Assembly: GCA_030639305.1 (NCBI GenBank)
Contig: DAOWCY010000130.1
Location: forward strand, 1-19,762
Source of the DNA: JAGLQA01 sp023135565
GTDB lineage: Bacteria; Acidobacteriota; Aminicenantia; UBA2199
Reading direction: 5' to 3'
Length of the DNA stretch: 19,762 bases
Part shown: piece after piece, positions 8,177 to 14,251 of the stretch
Layout of the letters: each line of letters begins with the position of its first letter
Numbering within the stretch: the stretch's first letter is position 1
Made by a program: the position numbers and the translations under genes
Notes under the pieces: model-generated
The model's database searches: none
Seen by the model: only the letters and a program-made list of their open reading frames with translations
Told to the model about the DNA's origin: nothing

Positions 8177-8268
8177 CCCCTCATGAGTTTTTTTTTATTT
8201 CTTTTCTTTATATATCACATTTTCACCGGAATTTCAATATTTGATTTCGTTTAATTTTTCTTTTTTGT

Positions 8269-8655
8269 TCAGGGGATGGCTGCAGTGGCTTCGATCTCAA
8301 CCTGGAAACCGAAATGCAAGTCTTTGGTGGGCACCACTGCCCGGGCCGGGCGATGTTCAGCGAAAAATTCCGCGTAAACGGTATTTACCCTGTCCCAGAG
8401 GGCGATGTCCGAGATATAAACCGTGGTTTTAAGCACCTGGTCTTTGCCGCTGCCGGCAGCCTGGAGTATAGCGAATAGGTTTTTCAGCACCTGTGCAGCT
8501 TGTTCTTCTATCGGGCCGGTGATTTTTTGGCCGCTGTGCGGGTCGATGGGCAGTTGACCGGATACATAGACGATATTATCGTGTACGATGGCCTGGGAAT
8601 AGTGTCCCGCGGGCTGAGGGGCACCGGCAGTGAGTATTTTTTTCAATGGGCGCAT
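8269..8655 (-). CDS. ridA: RidA family reactive enamine/imine deaminase
   Basis: RidA proteins hydrolyse reactive enamine or imine intermediates such as 2-aminoacrylate, protecting PLP enzymes; they act as cytosolic trimers. Starting at the ATG at 8655 (MRPLKKILTAGAPQPAGHYS) gives 128 residues, the family length, and places the key arginine of RPARAVV at position 105, as in canonical members. GQLPIDP and the C-terminal VEIEATAAIP are also typical. The longer frame to 8697 adds 14 unlikely residues. The chosen ATG overlaps the stop of the FmdB-type gene by 13 bp and has no clear ribosome binding site, so translation is probably coupled. Proximity to nifS, another PLP enzyme, is suggestive, but the two are separate transcription units. 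Confidence 0.92.
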   Translation of the reverse strand: MRPLKKILTAGAPQPAGHYSQAIVHDNIVYVSGQLPIDPHSGQKITGPIEEQAAQVLKNLFAILQAAGSGKDQVLKTTVYISDIALWDRVNTVYAEFFAEHRPARAVVPTKDLHFGFQVEIEATAAIP

Positions 8656-8885
8656 CCACATACAGAACTGGCCGGACACGATTGGGGCATTTCGCATTGG
8701 CCGCCGCAGGGGGGCATGTCGCTGAGGTCGGGGGTGTTGTTAGTTATAACCGCGGGCACGGACCATTGTTTTTCTAACTTATCCGAACCGCAGTGGGGGC
8801 AGGTAACAGCCGGGGAAGAGATGGTTTTCAAGAAGATTTCCACATCTTTCCGGCAATTTTCACATTTATATTCGTAAATAGGCAT
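8643..8885 (-). CDS. FmdB-family zinc-ribbon protein
   Basis: The 80-residue protein starts with the FmdB/Zn-ribbon signature MPIYEYKCENC. Two CxxC knuckles (C8/C11 and C29/C32, CPHCGSDKLEKQW) would bind one zinc. The C-terminal third is unusually cysteine-rich (C60, C64, C70, C76, C78), ending SSVCGCAH, and may hold a second metal. The FmdB name comes from a putative regulator of formamidase genes; the actual function of these small ribbons is unknown. It is the first gene of a two-gene operon with ridA, with a 13-bp overlap. A TATAAT box lies about 40 nt upstream of the start. Confidence 0.85.
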   Translation of the reverse strand: MPIYEYKCENCRKDVEIFLKTISSPAVTCPHCGSDKLEKQWSVPAVITNNTPDLSDMPPCGGQCEMPQSCPASSVCGCAH

Positions 8886-8925
8886 TTTTTTTCTTTATTC
8901 CTTGAATTTTTAATTTTGAAGCTTT

Positions 8926-8954
8926 ATTATACCATGGAATCCATAAAATTTGAA
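8926..8954 (-). promoter_or_regulatory. Promoter of the FmdB-ridA operon
   Basis: The -10 box TATAAT (8926-8931, minus strand) is perfect. The best -35 match at 17 nt is TTCAAA (8949-8954), four of six bases. The predicted leader is about 35 nt. Confidence 0.5.
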
Positions 8955-9002
8955 ATAGTTTCGAGTTTTAGGCTGCGGGGTTAGTCTCCGGTTTTCGGTT
9001 TA

Positions 9003-9163
9003 CTGCCGCGCAGCGGCTTAGAGGGCGGGTGCGCCGCACCCCCGCGCAGCGGCTGAGAGGGTGCACCCGCCGGGTGCTTTAAAATAGTTTGAAACGTTTC
9101 GGAAATATTCTCTTGTAAAACGGCGGCAGGCAGCCCCTTATACCCTCCCCACGTGGGTGGGGT
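9003..9163. repeat. Tandem GC palindromic repeats
   Basis: Two adjacent units begin GCGCAGCGGCTTAGAGGGCGG (9008 onward, first 20 bases diagnostic) and GCGCAGCGGCTGAGAGGG (9044 onward). Each is followed by a palindrome: GGGTGC-GCC-GCACCC (9027-9041) and GCACCC-GCC-GGGTGC (9063-9077). A third, looser unit contains CCCTTATACCC and the palindrome CCCACGTGGG (to 9163). The 15-mer at 9027-9041 recurs exactly at 15467-15481. The only open frame here (about 68 codons, minus) is repeat-derived. From 9164 to 9275 I see no gene. Confidence 0.6.
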
Positions 9164-9275
9164 GTAAACATTTGTACATGGAGTCAACTTAAATTTCAGG
9201 GTTTCGGTGTTCCCGGTTAAGGGGAAGAGGTTTCTTTTGCCGTGTTAGACTGGCTTTTGGGGAAAGTTTCAGCGG

Positions 9276-9293
9276 TTGGCACAAATCTTGCTA
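9276..9293 (+). promoter_or_regulatory. Sigma-54 (-24/-12) promoter
   Basis: TTGGCACA-N4-TTGCTA matches the sigma-54 consensus YTGGCACG-N4-TTGCW with a single deviation at the least conserved base. GG and GC are spaced exactly 10 nt apart, as required. Transcription would start near 9303. An enhancer site is not certain: GCACCC-GCC-GGGTGC at 9063-9077 resembles an NtrC-type site but belongs to a repeat family. Confidence 0.6.
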
Positions 9294-9302
9294 TTAGTAT
9301 TA

Positions 9303-9510
9303 TATGAAAAGAGAATTAGAAAGTAAATCCGTTTCGGTCTCCCTGTTATTGGGTGTTGACCGTTACAGCGGCGAATGTTTCAGCCGGGACCCTCCCGGGA
9401 GAAAGCATATACCCTTACCTTTTTTGGAAAGGAGGTAAGGCGCTTCAGCAGCAGAAGGAGAAATGGAAAGTTTCAAAATGATCGGGAGCGAGGTGGTAAC
9501 ATCCCATATA
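9303..9510 (+). ncRNA. Candidate sigma-54-driven structured RNA or long 5' leader
   Basis: Downstream of the sigma-54 promoter no substantial open frame appears for almost 290 nt. The segment instead contains successive hairpins. One has CGGTC/GACCG arms (9335-9339, 9358-9362) with an inner CCC/GGG. The second is CCGGGA-CCC-TCCCGG (9384-9398). The third is CCTTACC/GGTAAGG (9413-9419, 9434-9440) with an A/T-rich loop holding GGAAAGGA. A weak fourth is CTTC/GAAG (9443-9457). It does not match a riboswitch, 6S RNA, RNase P RNA, SRP RNA or tmRNA that I can recognise. The 3' end is unclear: no terminator with a T-tract is seen before the next gene. A 20-codon frame (9463-9525) lies inside but has too short a ribosome-site spacing. 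It could be a small RNA or a regulated leader for the ribbon-helix-helix gene. Confidence 0.3.
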
Positions 9511-9556
9511 ATTTCAAGAATTTAAGTTAACCTAATGTTGAACCTTTGGCAGAAGA

Positions 9557-9585
9557 TTGACTTTTTTTACAAATCCATTTAAAAT
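9557..9585 (+). promoter_or_regulatory. Sigma-70 promoter giving a leaderless mRNA for the ribbon-helix-helix gene
   Basis: TTGACT (9557-9562) and TAAAAT (9580-9585) are 17 nt apart. The -10 box ends 6 nt before the ATG at 9592, so the expected start of transcription is the A of the start codon. No ribosome binding site is present upstream of the ATG. Confidence 0.6.
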
Positions 9586-9591
9586 AAAACC

Positions 9592-9804
9592 ATGTCAAAA
9601 GATAAAGTTACCATAAAAATACCCAGGCCGCTGTATGAACGGTTGAAAAATATCATCGGCGAAAGCGGATTCAGCAGTGTGAATGAATTTGTGGTTTATG
9701 TGCTTCGAGACCTGGTTTCGTTGGGGATCGACGATAATAAAGAGCTTTCAAAAGAGGAGACGGAAAGCATCAAGCAGCGGTTAGAGAACTTAGGTTATTT
9801 CTAA
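9592..9804 (+). CDS. Ribbon-helix-helix (CopG-like) DNA-binding protein
   Basis: The 70-residue protein opens with a strand KVTIKIPRPLYERLKNII, followed by a helix-turn-helix pair (SGFSSVNEFVVYVLRDL). This is the ribbon-helix-helix pattern, in which alternating strand residues contact DNA as a dimer. The C-terminal ELSKEETESIKQRLENLGYF resembles the LSxEExExIKxRLxxLGYL tail seen at the end of many unrelated bacterial and archaeal proteins. It starts directly downstream of a sigma-70 promoter with no leader, and about 290 nt downstream of the sigma-54 promoter, so two transcripts are possible. There is no toxin gene beside it, which argues against a simple antitoxin role. The target is unknown. 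Confidence 0.75.
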   Translation: MSKDKVTIKIPRPLYERLKNIIGESGFSSVNEFVVYVLRDLVSLGIDDNKELSKEETESIKQRLENLGYF

Positions 9805-9906
9805 ACTTAACCGGCAGTTTCCCTTTTTTTCAAATTTTCCCGAACGGTAGACTTCTGCCCAAAAATTTTTTAGTTAAGAAAAATATAAAAAAAGTTCAAA
9901 AAAAAG

Positions 9907-9935
9907 TTGAAAAAAAAGAAAAATTATATTATAAT
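9907..9935 (+). promoter_or_regulatory. Sigma-70 promoter of the 47-codon ORF and SLC13 transporter
   Basis: TTGAAA (9907-9912) and a perfect TATAAT (9930-9935) are 17 nt apart within an A-rich tract. The -10 box ends 6 nt before the ATG at 9942, again predicting a leaderless transcript. The upstream A-tract run (9882-9923) could act as an UP element. Confidence 0.65.
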
Positions 9936-9941
9936 AAGGCT

Positions 9942-10085
9942 ATGATTAGAGTGTCATTGGGTTCTGCCTGGAGCTTAGCTGTGCAAATTGCCCGCTTAAT
10001 ACAGCGTTTTAAAATCTTCGTGAAAAAACGGTTCGCCCGTGCCGATTTTCTCGACAGGATTACCCGGCTGATCGACTTTTTCTGA
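9942..10085 (+). CDS. Small basic amphipathic ORF (47 aa) ahead of the transporter
   Basis: A 47-codon frame runs from ATG 9942 to TGA 10083-10085. Its product begins MIRVSLGSAWSLAVQIARL and continues through IQRFKIFVKKRFAR to end ITRLIDFF: basic, amphipathic and helix-prone. It begins exactly at the predicted transcription start and ends 10 nt before the transporter ATG, which has no ribosome binding site of its own. This is the layout of a leader cistron that couples translation to the gene behind it. No homologous family is recognised. It could be a real small membrane-associated protein, a coupling leader peptide, or a chance frame. The frames are not contiguous (offset 154 nt), so it is not a missed N-terminus of the transporter. 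Confidence 0.4.
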   Translation: MIRVSLGSAWSLAVQIARLIQRFKIFVKKRFARADFLDRITRLIDFF

Positions 10086-10095
10086 TACTAAACAA

Positions 10096-11883
10096 ATGGA
10101 AAATATCGTAAATAATTTTTCGTTCTGGTATACGGCGCTGCTGCTGGTGCTGCTGACCATTGTGCTGGTAACGGAATATCTACAAACAGAAATCGCTGTC
10201 TTTTCGGTCCTGATGCTGCTGGTTTTCGGCGGAGTGATCGACGTTAAAGAGGCTTTTGCCGGTTTTTCAAACCACGGCATGTTGACTGTAGGGTTTCTTT
10301 TTGTGGTGGCCGGGGCGCTGCAGAGAACCGGGGTCCTGGAGCAGATCGGGGATTCGCTGCTGGGAAACAGCGGCCAAATTCCGCGTAAGTTGGCCCGTTT
10401 GCTGCCGCCGGTATCTGCTGTATCGGCTTTTTTCAACAATACTCCTGTCGTGGCCATGTTGATCCCGGCCATCTGTTCCTGGAGCAGGAAACATCACGCC
10501 CCGGTATCGAAATTCTTAATTCCTTTATCTTATGCGGCCATCCTGGGCGGCACCTGCACCTTAATCGGCACCAGCACCAACCTGGTGGTGCACGGTTTGA
10601 TGTTGGAAAAAGGGCTGCCCGGCATGGGATTTTTTGAAATATCTAAGATCGGGGTGCCGCTGGCCACGCTGGGGCTGTTGTTTATTATATTTGTGGGCCA
10701 CAAGCTTCTGCCCGACCGCAAAGAACCCATCGTGGAATTAGGGGAACATACCAGGGAATTCGTGGTGGTGATGAGAGTGGAGAAGGAGTATAAACACATC
10801 GGCGAGACCATCGAAAATGCCGGCTTACGACATTTGCAGGGGTTGTTTCTTTTCCAGGTGGAGCGCGGGGGAGAACGGAAAACCCCGGTCAGTCCCCATG
10901 AAAAAATCCAGGATCATGATTATTTGTTTTTTACCGGCCTGCCGGAAACCATCATCGAACTGCAAAAAACCCGCGGTCTCTCTTTACTTGAGAAAAAAAC
11001 CTTTGATTTACAGAATTTCGATTCCGATGATTTCGGCGCTTTTGAAGCGGTAATATCTCCCAATTCCCCTTTAATCGGCAAGAATGTGCGGGAAAGCAAG
11101 TTCAGGAGCAGTTATGATGCGGTAATCATTGCCGTGCACAGGAGTGGGGAGCGCATCGAGGAAAAAATCGGGGATATTGTCCTTCACGGGGGAGATACCC
11201 TGCTTATCCTGGGGCGGCGTGATTTTATCCGGCGCTGGTATCATTCCCGGGATTTTTATTTAGTCTCGAAATCCGTGCATATCAACTCCAAACCGCGGCG
11301 ATTTTCGTTTTTTTCTATTTTTGTCCTAATCGGCATGATCGGCGCCATGGCATCCGGGATAGTGCCGATTATTGCCGCTGCCGGTACAGCCGCCCTGGTA
11401 TTGATTATATCGAAAACCATTTCCACGCAGGATGCCTGGAACAGTATCAACTGGGAAGTGCTGTTGATTATTGCTTCTGCTTTCGGTATTGCCAAAGGGC
11501 TGGACAATTCCGGGGTGGCTCATTTTTTAGCTGAGAAAATCGTTTCCTCTGTCGGTTCTTTTGGAATATTGGGTTTGCTGGCCGGGGTTTATTTTCTCGC
11601 CAATATCTATACGGAAGTGATTACCAACAATGCCGCAGCCGCTCTGTTGGTGCCTATCGTATTGTCGGTGGCGAGTCAAGCCGGGTTAGACCCCAGGCCT
11701 TTTCTTATCGCGGTAACCATGGGAGCTTCGGCCAGTTTTGCCACGCCCATCGGTTACCAGACCAACCTGATGGTATATGGTCCCGGGGGTTATCGTTTTA
11801 CAGATTTTCTTAAGATGGGTGTTTTTTTGAATGTTTTATGCGGTATTGTTGTGATAACGTTAATATATGTTTTTTATTATTGA
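10096..11883 (+). CDS. SLC13/DASS-type anion permease with two RCK_C (TrkA-C) domains
   Basis: The 595-residue protein has two membrane halves, at about 10-205 and 404-594, joined by a cytosolic insert of about 190 residues containing two TrkA-C/RCK_C domains (about 215-298 and 313-395, each ending HDYLFFTG or GDTLLILGR). Each membrane half carries an asparagine-rich re-entrant motif: FFNNTPVV (112-119) with GTSTN (158-162), and EVITNNAAAA (507-516) with GYQTN (553-557). The family moves sulfate, dicarboxylates or related anions with Na+; the RCK_C pair is the regulatory version common in bacteria. The substrate cannot be assigned. The ATG has no ribosome binding site, and translation may depend on the small ORF ending 10 nt upstream. 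The next 258 nt hold one repeat and the promoter of the following operon. Confidence 0.9.
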   Translation: MENIVNNFSFWYTALLLVLLTIVLVTEYLQTEIAVFSVLMLLVFGGVIDVKEAFAGFSNHGMLTVGFLFVVAGALQRTGVLEQIGDSLLGNSGQIPRKLARLLPPVSAVSAFFNNTPVVAMLIPAICSWSRKHHAPVSKFLIPLSYAAILGGTCTLIGTSTNLVVHGLMLEKGLPGMGFFEISKIGVPLATLGLLFIIFVGHKLLPDRKEPIVELGEHTREFVVVMRVEKEYKHIGETIENAGLRHLQGLFLFQVERGGERKTPVSPHEKIQDHDYLFFTGLPETIIELQKTRGLSLLEKKTFDLQNFDSDDFGAFEAVISPNSPLIGKNVRESKFRSSYDAVIIAVHRSGERIEEKIGDIVLHGGDTLLILGRRDFIRRWYHSRDFYLVSKSVHINSKPRRFSFFSIFVLIGMIGAMASGIVPIIAAAGTAALVLIISKTISTQDAWNSINWEVLLIIASAFGIAKGLDNSGVAHFLAEKIVSSVGSFGILGLLAGVYFLANIYTEVITNNAAAALLVPIVLSVASQAGLDPRPFLIAVTMGASASFATPIGYQTNLMVYGPGGYRFTDFLKMGVFLNVLCGIVVITLIYVFYY

Positions 11884-11958
11884 TTTATCGTAGCCGAGAC
11901 GCCGCGGACTACCTGATCCGTAAATCTTAACCTCACTTTAGTACCAAATTTAAAACAG

Positions 11959-12010
11959 CTTGCCTCCGGCGGCCAAACTTTTGAAAAAGTTTGAACAAAA
12001 CTTTTGTTTA
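11959..12010 (+). repeat. GC/AT composite repeat, copy A
   Basis: The element is CTTGCCTCCGGCGGCC followed by AAACTTTTGAAAAAGTTTG and AACAAAACTTTTGTT. The AT part forms two small hairpins: AAACTTT/AAAGTTT and AACAA/TTGTT. The copy at 15349-15410 is identical over all of these bases except for 12 extra nt after GGCC. It lies between the transporter and the thioredoxin-like operon. Confidence 0.7.
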
Positions 12011-12084
12011 AAAAAACGAGAAGCCCCCCTACAAAAGCTTTGAATTTCTCTTTTCCCAGCACTGAATAGTTATCTTTTGGTGTA

Positions 12085-12113
12085 TTGACATTCGTTGTTT
12101 TTTAATGTATAAC
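12085..12113 (+). promoter_or_regulatory. Sigma-70 promoter of the thioredoxin/propeller/Cys-rich operon
   Basis: TTGACA (12085-12090) and TATAAC (12108-12113) are 17 nt apart. The predicted start near 12120 leaves a leader of about 20 nt containing AAAGAGGA before the ATG at 12142. Confidence 0.7.
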
Positions 12114-12141
12114 CTTTTTTTAAGAAAGAGGAATGTAAAAA

Positions 12142-12702
12142 ATGAGAAAGAATACATTGACGATTGTTTTAGTTGTTGTTGTTATTTTGTTATCTATACT
12201 GTTAATCGGAACGGCCCTGCAAAACAAGAAGCTGAGGACAACGCTCCCTTATTTAGTGCCCGGTGAAAAGATTAAATATTTCGATGTTACCGGCGCTAAC
12301 GAAGAACTGGTAAAAGCTGAGGTGTTGACAAAAGCGCCGTTGTCTTTGATATTTATCTTCAACAGGAAGTGTTCAACCTGTGACGGCAATATCCTCTACT
12401 GGAACCGCATGGCAAAGCTGGTAAAAAAAGATAACGTCAAGATTTACGGAATCATATTGCCCGGCCCCACCGAGATGTTTAATTTTAAAGAGAAAGCAAA
12501 GGTTAGCTTCGATTTATTTACCCCGGAAAACCGGGAAAAGTTTAAGAACCGCTTCAGGATAAAAATCAACCTGGCGCAGACTATTTTGTGTGTGGGTGAT
12601 AAAGTGGGGTTAATCAAGTTAGGCCAGCTCGGAGGCGATGATTATAATTTGTTTTTGACTACAATAAAAAATTTCAATAATAAAAAAGGAGGAACCTCAT
12701 GA
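12142..12702 (+). CDS. Membrane-anchored thioredoxin-like protein (TlpA/redoxin type) with CSTC motif
   Basis: The 186-residue protein has an N-terminal membrane anchor (residues 5-24, TLTIVLVVVVILLSILLIG) followed by an extracytoplasmic thioredoxin-like fold. The strand LSLIFIFNRKCSTCDG carries the redox motif C77-S-T-C80 at the usual place at the end of a hydrophobic strand. The position of the conserved cis-proline reads NLAQT (A145), so the cis-proline appears to be replaced by alanine; there is also an extra cysteine (C150). This is atypical and may alter redox behaviour or substrate binding. AAAGAGGA precedes the ATG. Its stop overlaps the next start by ATGA, so it is translated together with the propeller gene. 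Its likely role is thiol-disulfide chemistry on an exported partner, the ten-cysteine protein of the same operon being the obvious candidate (inference). Confidence 0.75.
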   Translation: MRKNTLTIVLVVVVILLSILLIGTALQNKKLRTTLPYLVPGEKIKYFDVTGANEELVKAEVLTKAPLSLIFIFNRKCSTCDGNILYWNRMAKLVKKDNVKIYGIILPGPTEMFNFKEKAKVSFDLFTPENREKFKNRFRIKINLAQTILCVGDKVGLIKLGQLGGDDYNLFLTTIKNFNNKKGGTS

Positions 12703-13838
12703 GGGGGAAAAAAACAGTTAAAATTTTGAAAAAGATTAATTTTAGTTTGTTGATTTTTTTGTGCTTCATTATGCTTGCGGCGGGAAAAAGCGACGTTCAG
12801 GTGATCGAATCGCCAAAACCGACGCATATCGAGAAGAACTTCACCGAGTTGGTGTTAGTAAAAAAAATCGAATCGGATTTTGATGAAAAACATTTTTTCG
12901 GCAGGCCCAAATACATTGCCGCGGATTTAGATGGCAGTTTCTTCGTATTCGACGACCTGCAAAATAAGGTATTCAAGTTTAATAAAGACTTTCGCTTCGA
13001 GAAGTGGTTCGGTGTCACCGGCACTGGCAAAGGGGAAATCTCTTCCAGGAGCGGAAGAGGAACAAAAAAAGACATTTACCTTTCTAATGATGGCCACTTA
13101 TATGTAATGGACTATACTTCTCAAAAACTTATCGTTTTTACAAAAGACGGCGTCTTTGTCAGGGAGATAACACTTCCCGGTAAATTTTACCGGCTGCTCC
13201 CGGTTAAGGAGCAAAAAGATAACTATTTTGCTTTTTATTTAGAACCCGGTAAAGAGAAAGTAGTTGTTTTCAATGAAAAATTAGAGGAAAAACTAACCCT
13301 TTTTACTACAGAGGACTATAAAAAATTTATCGTTTATAAACCGGAATTGGATGAAGAGGACAGGAAATATATCAAAAGTAATCCATATGAAGCACCTGAT
13401 TTTTCGAATACAAAAATCGATTATTTAAGTAATAACGAAGTGGTTTTATATAAATCCAATATGTCGGAGATATATCATTTCGACAGTGATTACAAATTGA
13501 AAAAATCTTTCCCGGTATGGCCGAAGATAGCGCTCACGTACTATAAAAAAAGGGTGGAAAGATTGCGGAAAAAGTTAAAGAGCAATAATTTCGAAGTGCA
13601 GATGTTTACTTCCTTTTGCGCTGATAAAGACAACGGGAAACATGTGTACTTAGGCGGTATTCGAGATGAGAAAAAGCGTAAAATATTCTATAAGTTCGAT
13701 CTCGCAGGAAATCTCGTAAACACCTATCGCATCAAGGAAACCGTTAAGACAATAAAAACATTTGTAAAAGCAAATGATTTATTCTATACGATAAGCAGCG
13801 ACAACATTTTAATTTTCAAGGAGGAAAATAAAAAATGA
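12699..13838 (+). CDS. Secreted 6-bladed beta-propeller protein (first copy)
   Basis: The 379-residue product begins with a basic stretch and a hydrophobic signal (INFSLLIFLCFIMLAAG, to about residue 29). The nearby cysteine lacks a proper lipobox, so it is probably Sec-exported rather than a lipoprotein. The rest shows repeated strand patterns of the form (aromatic/acid)-D-x-x-G-x-(L/F)-(Y/F)-V-x-D (AADLDGSFFVFDD, LSNDGHLYVMDY) with FNKD and FTKDG turns, typical of the 6-bladed TolB-like or NHL-like propellers of Aminicenantes and Bacteroidetes. A lysine-rich segment lies in blades 4-5 (about 270-290). It overlaps the thioredoxin-like gene by 4 bp upstream and the Cys-rich gene by 4 bp downstream. 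The fold suggests ligand or peptide binding, or sensing, outside the membrane; no enzymatic residues are apparent. Confidence 0.75.
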   Translation: MRGKKTVKILKKINFSLLIFLCFIMLAAGKSDVQVIESPKPTHIEKNFTELVLVKKIESDFDEKHFFGRPKYIAADLDGSFFVFDDLQNKVFKFNKDFRFEKWFGVTGTGKGEISSRSGRGTKKDIYLSNDGHLYVMDYTSQKLIVFTKDGVFVREITLPGKFYRLLPVKEQKDNYFAFYLEPGKEKVVVFNEKLEEKLTLFTTEDYKKFIVYKPELDEEDRKYIKSNPYEAPDFSNTKIDYLSNNEVVLYKSNMSEIYHFDSDYKLKKSFPVWPKIALTYYKKRVERLRKKLKSNNFEVQMFTSFCADKDNGKHVYLGGIRDEKKRKIFYKFDLAGNLVNTYRIKETVKTIKTFVKANDLFYTISSDNILIFKEENKK

Positions 13839-14167
13839 AAAACAAAAAATTAGTTGGGTTTTCAGTGTTGGCTCTATTCTTTGTAGGGCTAATGTTTTTA
13901 TCAACTTATGTTTCCGGGGAAGAAGAATGCTCCTGCACGGATTTCTCGTTTGATCAATGCGACGCATGTTATTTTCTGGATGAGTGTGATGATTGGTGGG
14001 TAGTTTCATCCTATTGTGCAAACGTTTATATGCCTAACACATGTATTCTTAAATGGAGGGTAATTTGCTTCGATGGAGATGAAGGTGGTGATCCCTATAC
14101 CCGTTACATTTTCGAATATGCTCATTATTGTTTTGAATGCGAGCAGGAAGGAGACCCTTTCGAGTAA
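13835..14167 (+). CDS. Small secreted protein with ten cysteines (novel)
   Basis: The 110-residue protein has a clear signal peptide (MKNKKLVGFSVLALFFVGLM..., cleavage near STYVSG, residue 28). The mature part of about 80 residues is strongly acidic and contains ten cysteines. Their spacing is CxC, then CxxC, then single cysteines 4-11 residues apart, and finally YCFEC near the end. An even number of cysteines in an exported protein points to disulfide bonds or metal binding. Tryptophans and tyrosines are common (CDDWWVVSSYC). The gene overlaps the propeller gene by ATGA and so is translationally coupled to it. I recognise no family; its size and position recall the small NVEALA-type peptides beside propellers in Bacteroidetes, but that motif is absent. 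The likely partner is the CSTC thioredoxin-like protein of the operon. Confidence 0.7.
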   Translation: MKNKKLVGFSVLALFFVGLMFLSTYVSGEEECSCTDFSFDQCDACYFLDECDDWWVVSSYCANVYMPNTCILKWRVICFDGDEGGDPYTRYIFEYAHYCFECEQEGDPFE

Positions 14168-14198
14168 TAATTCACGGGAATTTAACTTTTATGTCTAT

Positions 14199-14228
14199 GG
14201 GAGGACGGTTTTTTAGAAACGTCCTCCC
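14199..14228 (+). other. Strong stem-loop between the Cys-rich and second propeller genes
   Basis: GGGAGGACG (14199-14207) pairs perfectly with CGTCCTCCC (14220-14228) around a 12-nt loop containing TTTTTT. No T-tract follows the 3' arm, so it is not a standard terminator. It may be an attenuator or an mRNA-stabilising element protecting the 3' end of the three-gene message while allowing readthrough to the gene 24 nt downstream. Confidence 0.6.
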
Positions 14229-14251
14229 GGACTAATCAGGAAGAGGTATCG

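Noticed and set aside
8181..8197. CTCATGAG followed by a T-run as a terminator
   Set aside because: The palindrome has only 4-bp arms and no loop, and no plus-strand gene ends there.
9062..9078. NtrC-like enhancer site (TGCACC-N5-GGTGCT) upstream of the sigma-54 promoter
   Set aside because: It matches 11 of 12 positions but is simply one copy of the GC palindrome family of this window, so it has little independent weight.
9488..9505. Possible T-box-like GGTGG segment (GAGGTGGTAACATCCC)
   Set aside because: It lacks the AGGGTGGNACCGCG consensus and a following terminator, and the downstream gene is not tRNA- or amino-acid-related.
9463..9525. 20-codon frame (MESFKMIGSEVVTSHIISRI) inside the candidate RNA
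   Set aside because: AAGGAG is only 2 nt before the ATG, too close for initiation, and the frame is short enough to arise by chance. It would deserve another look if conserved.
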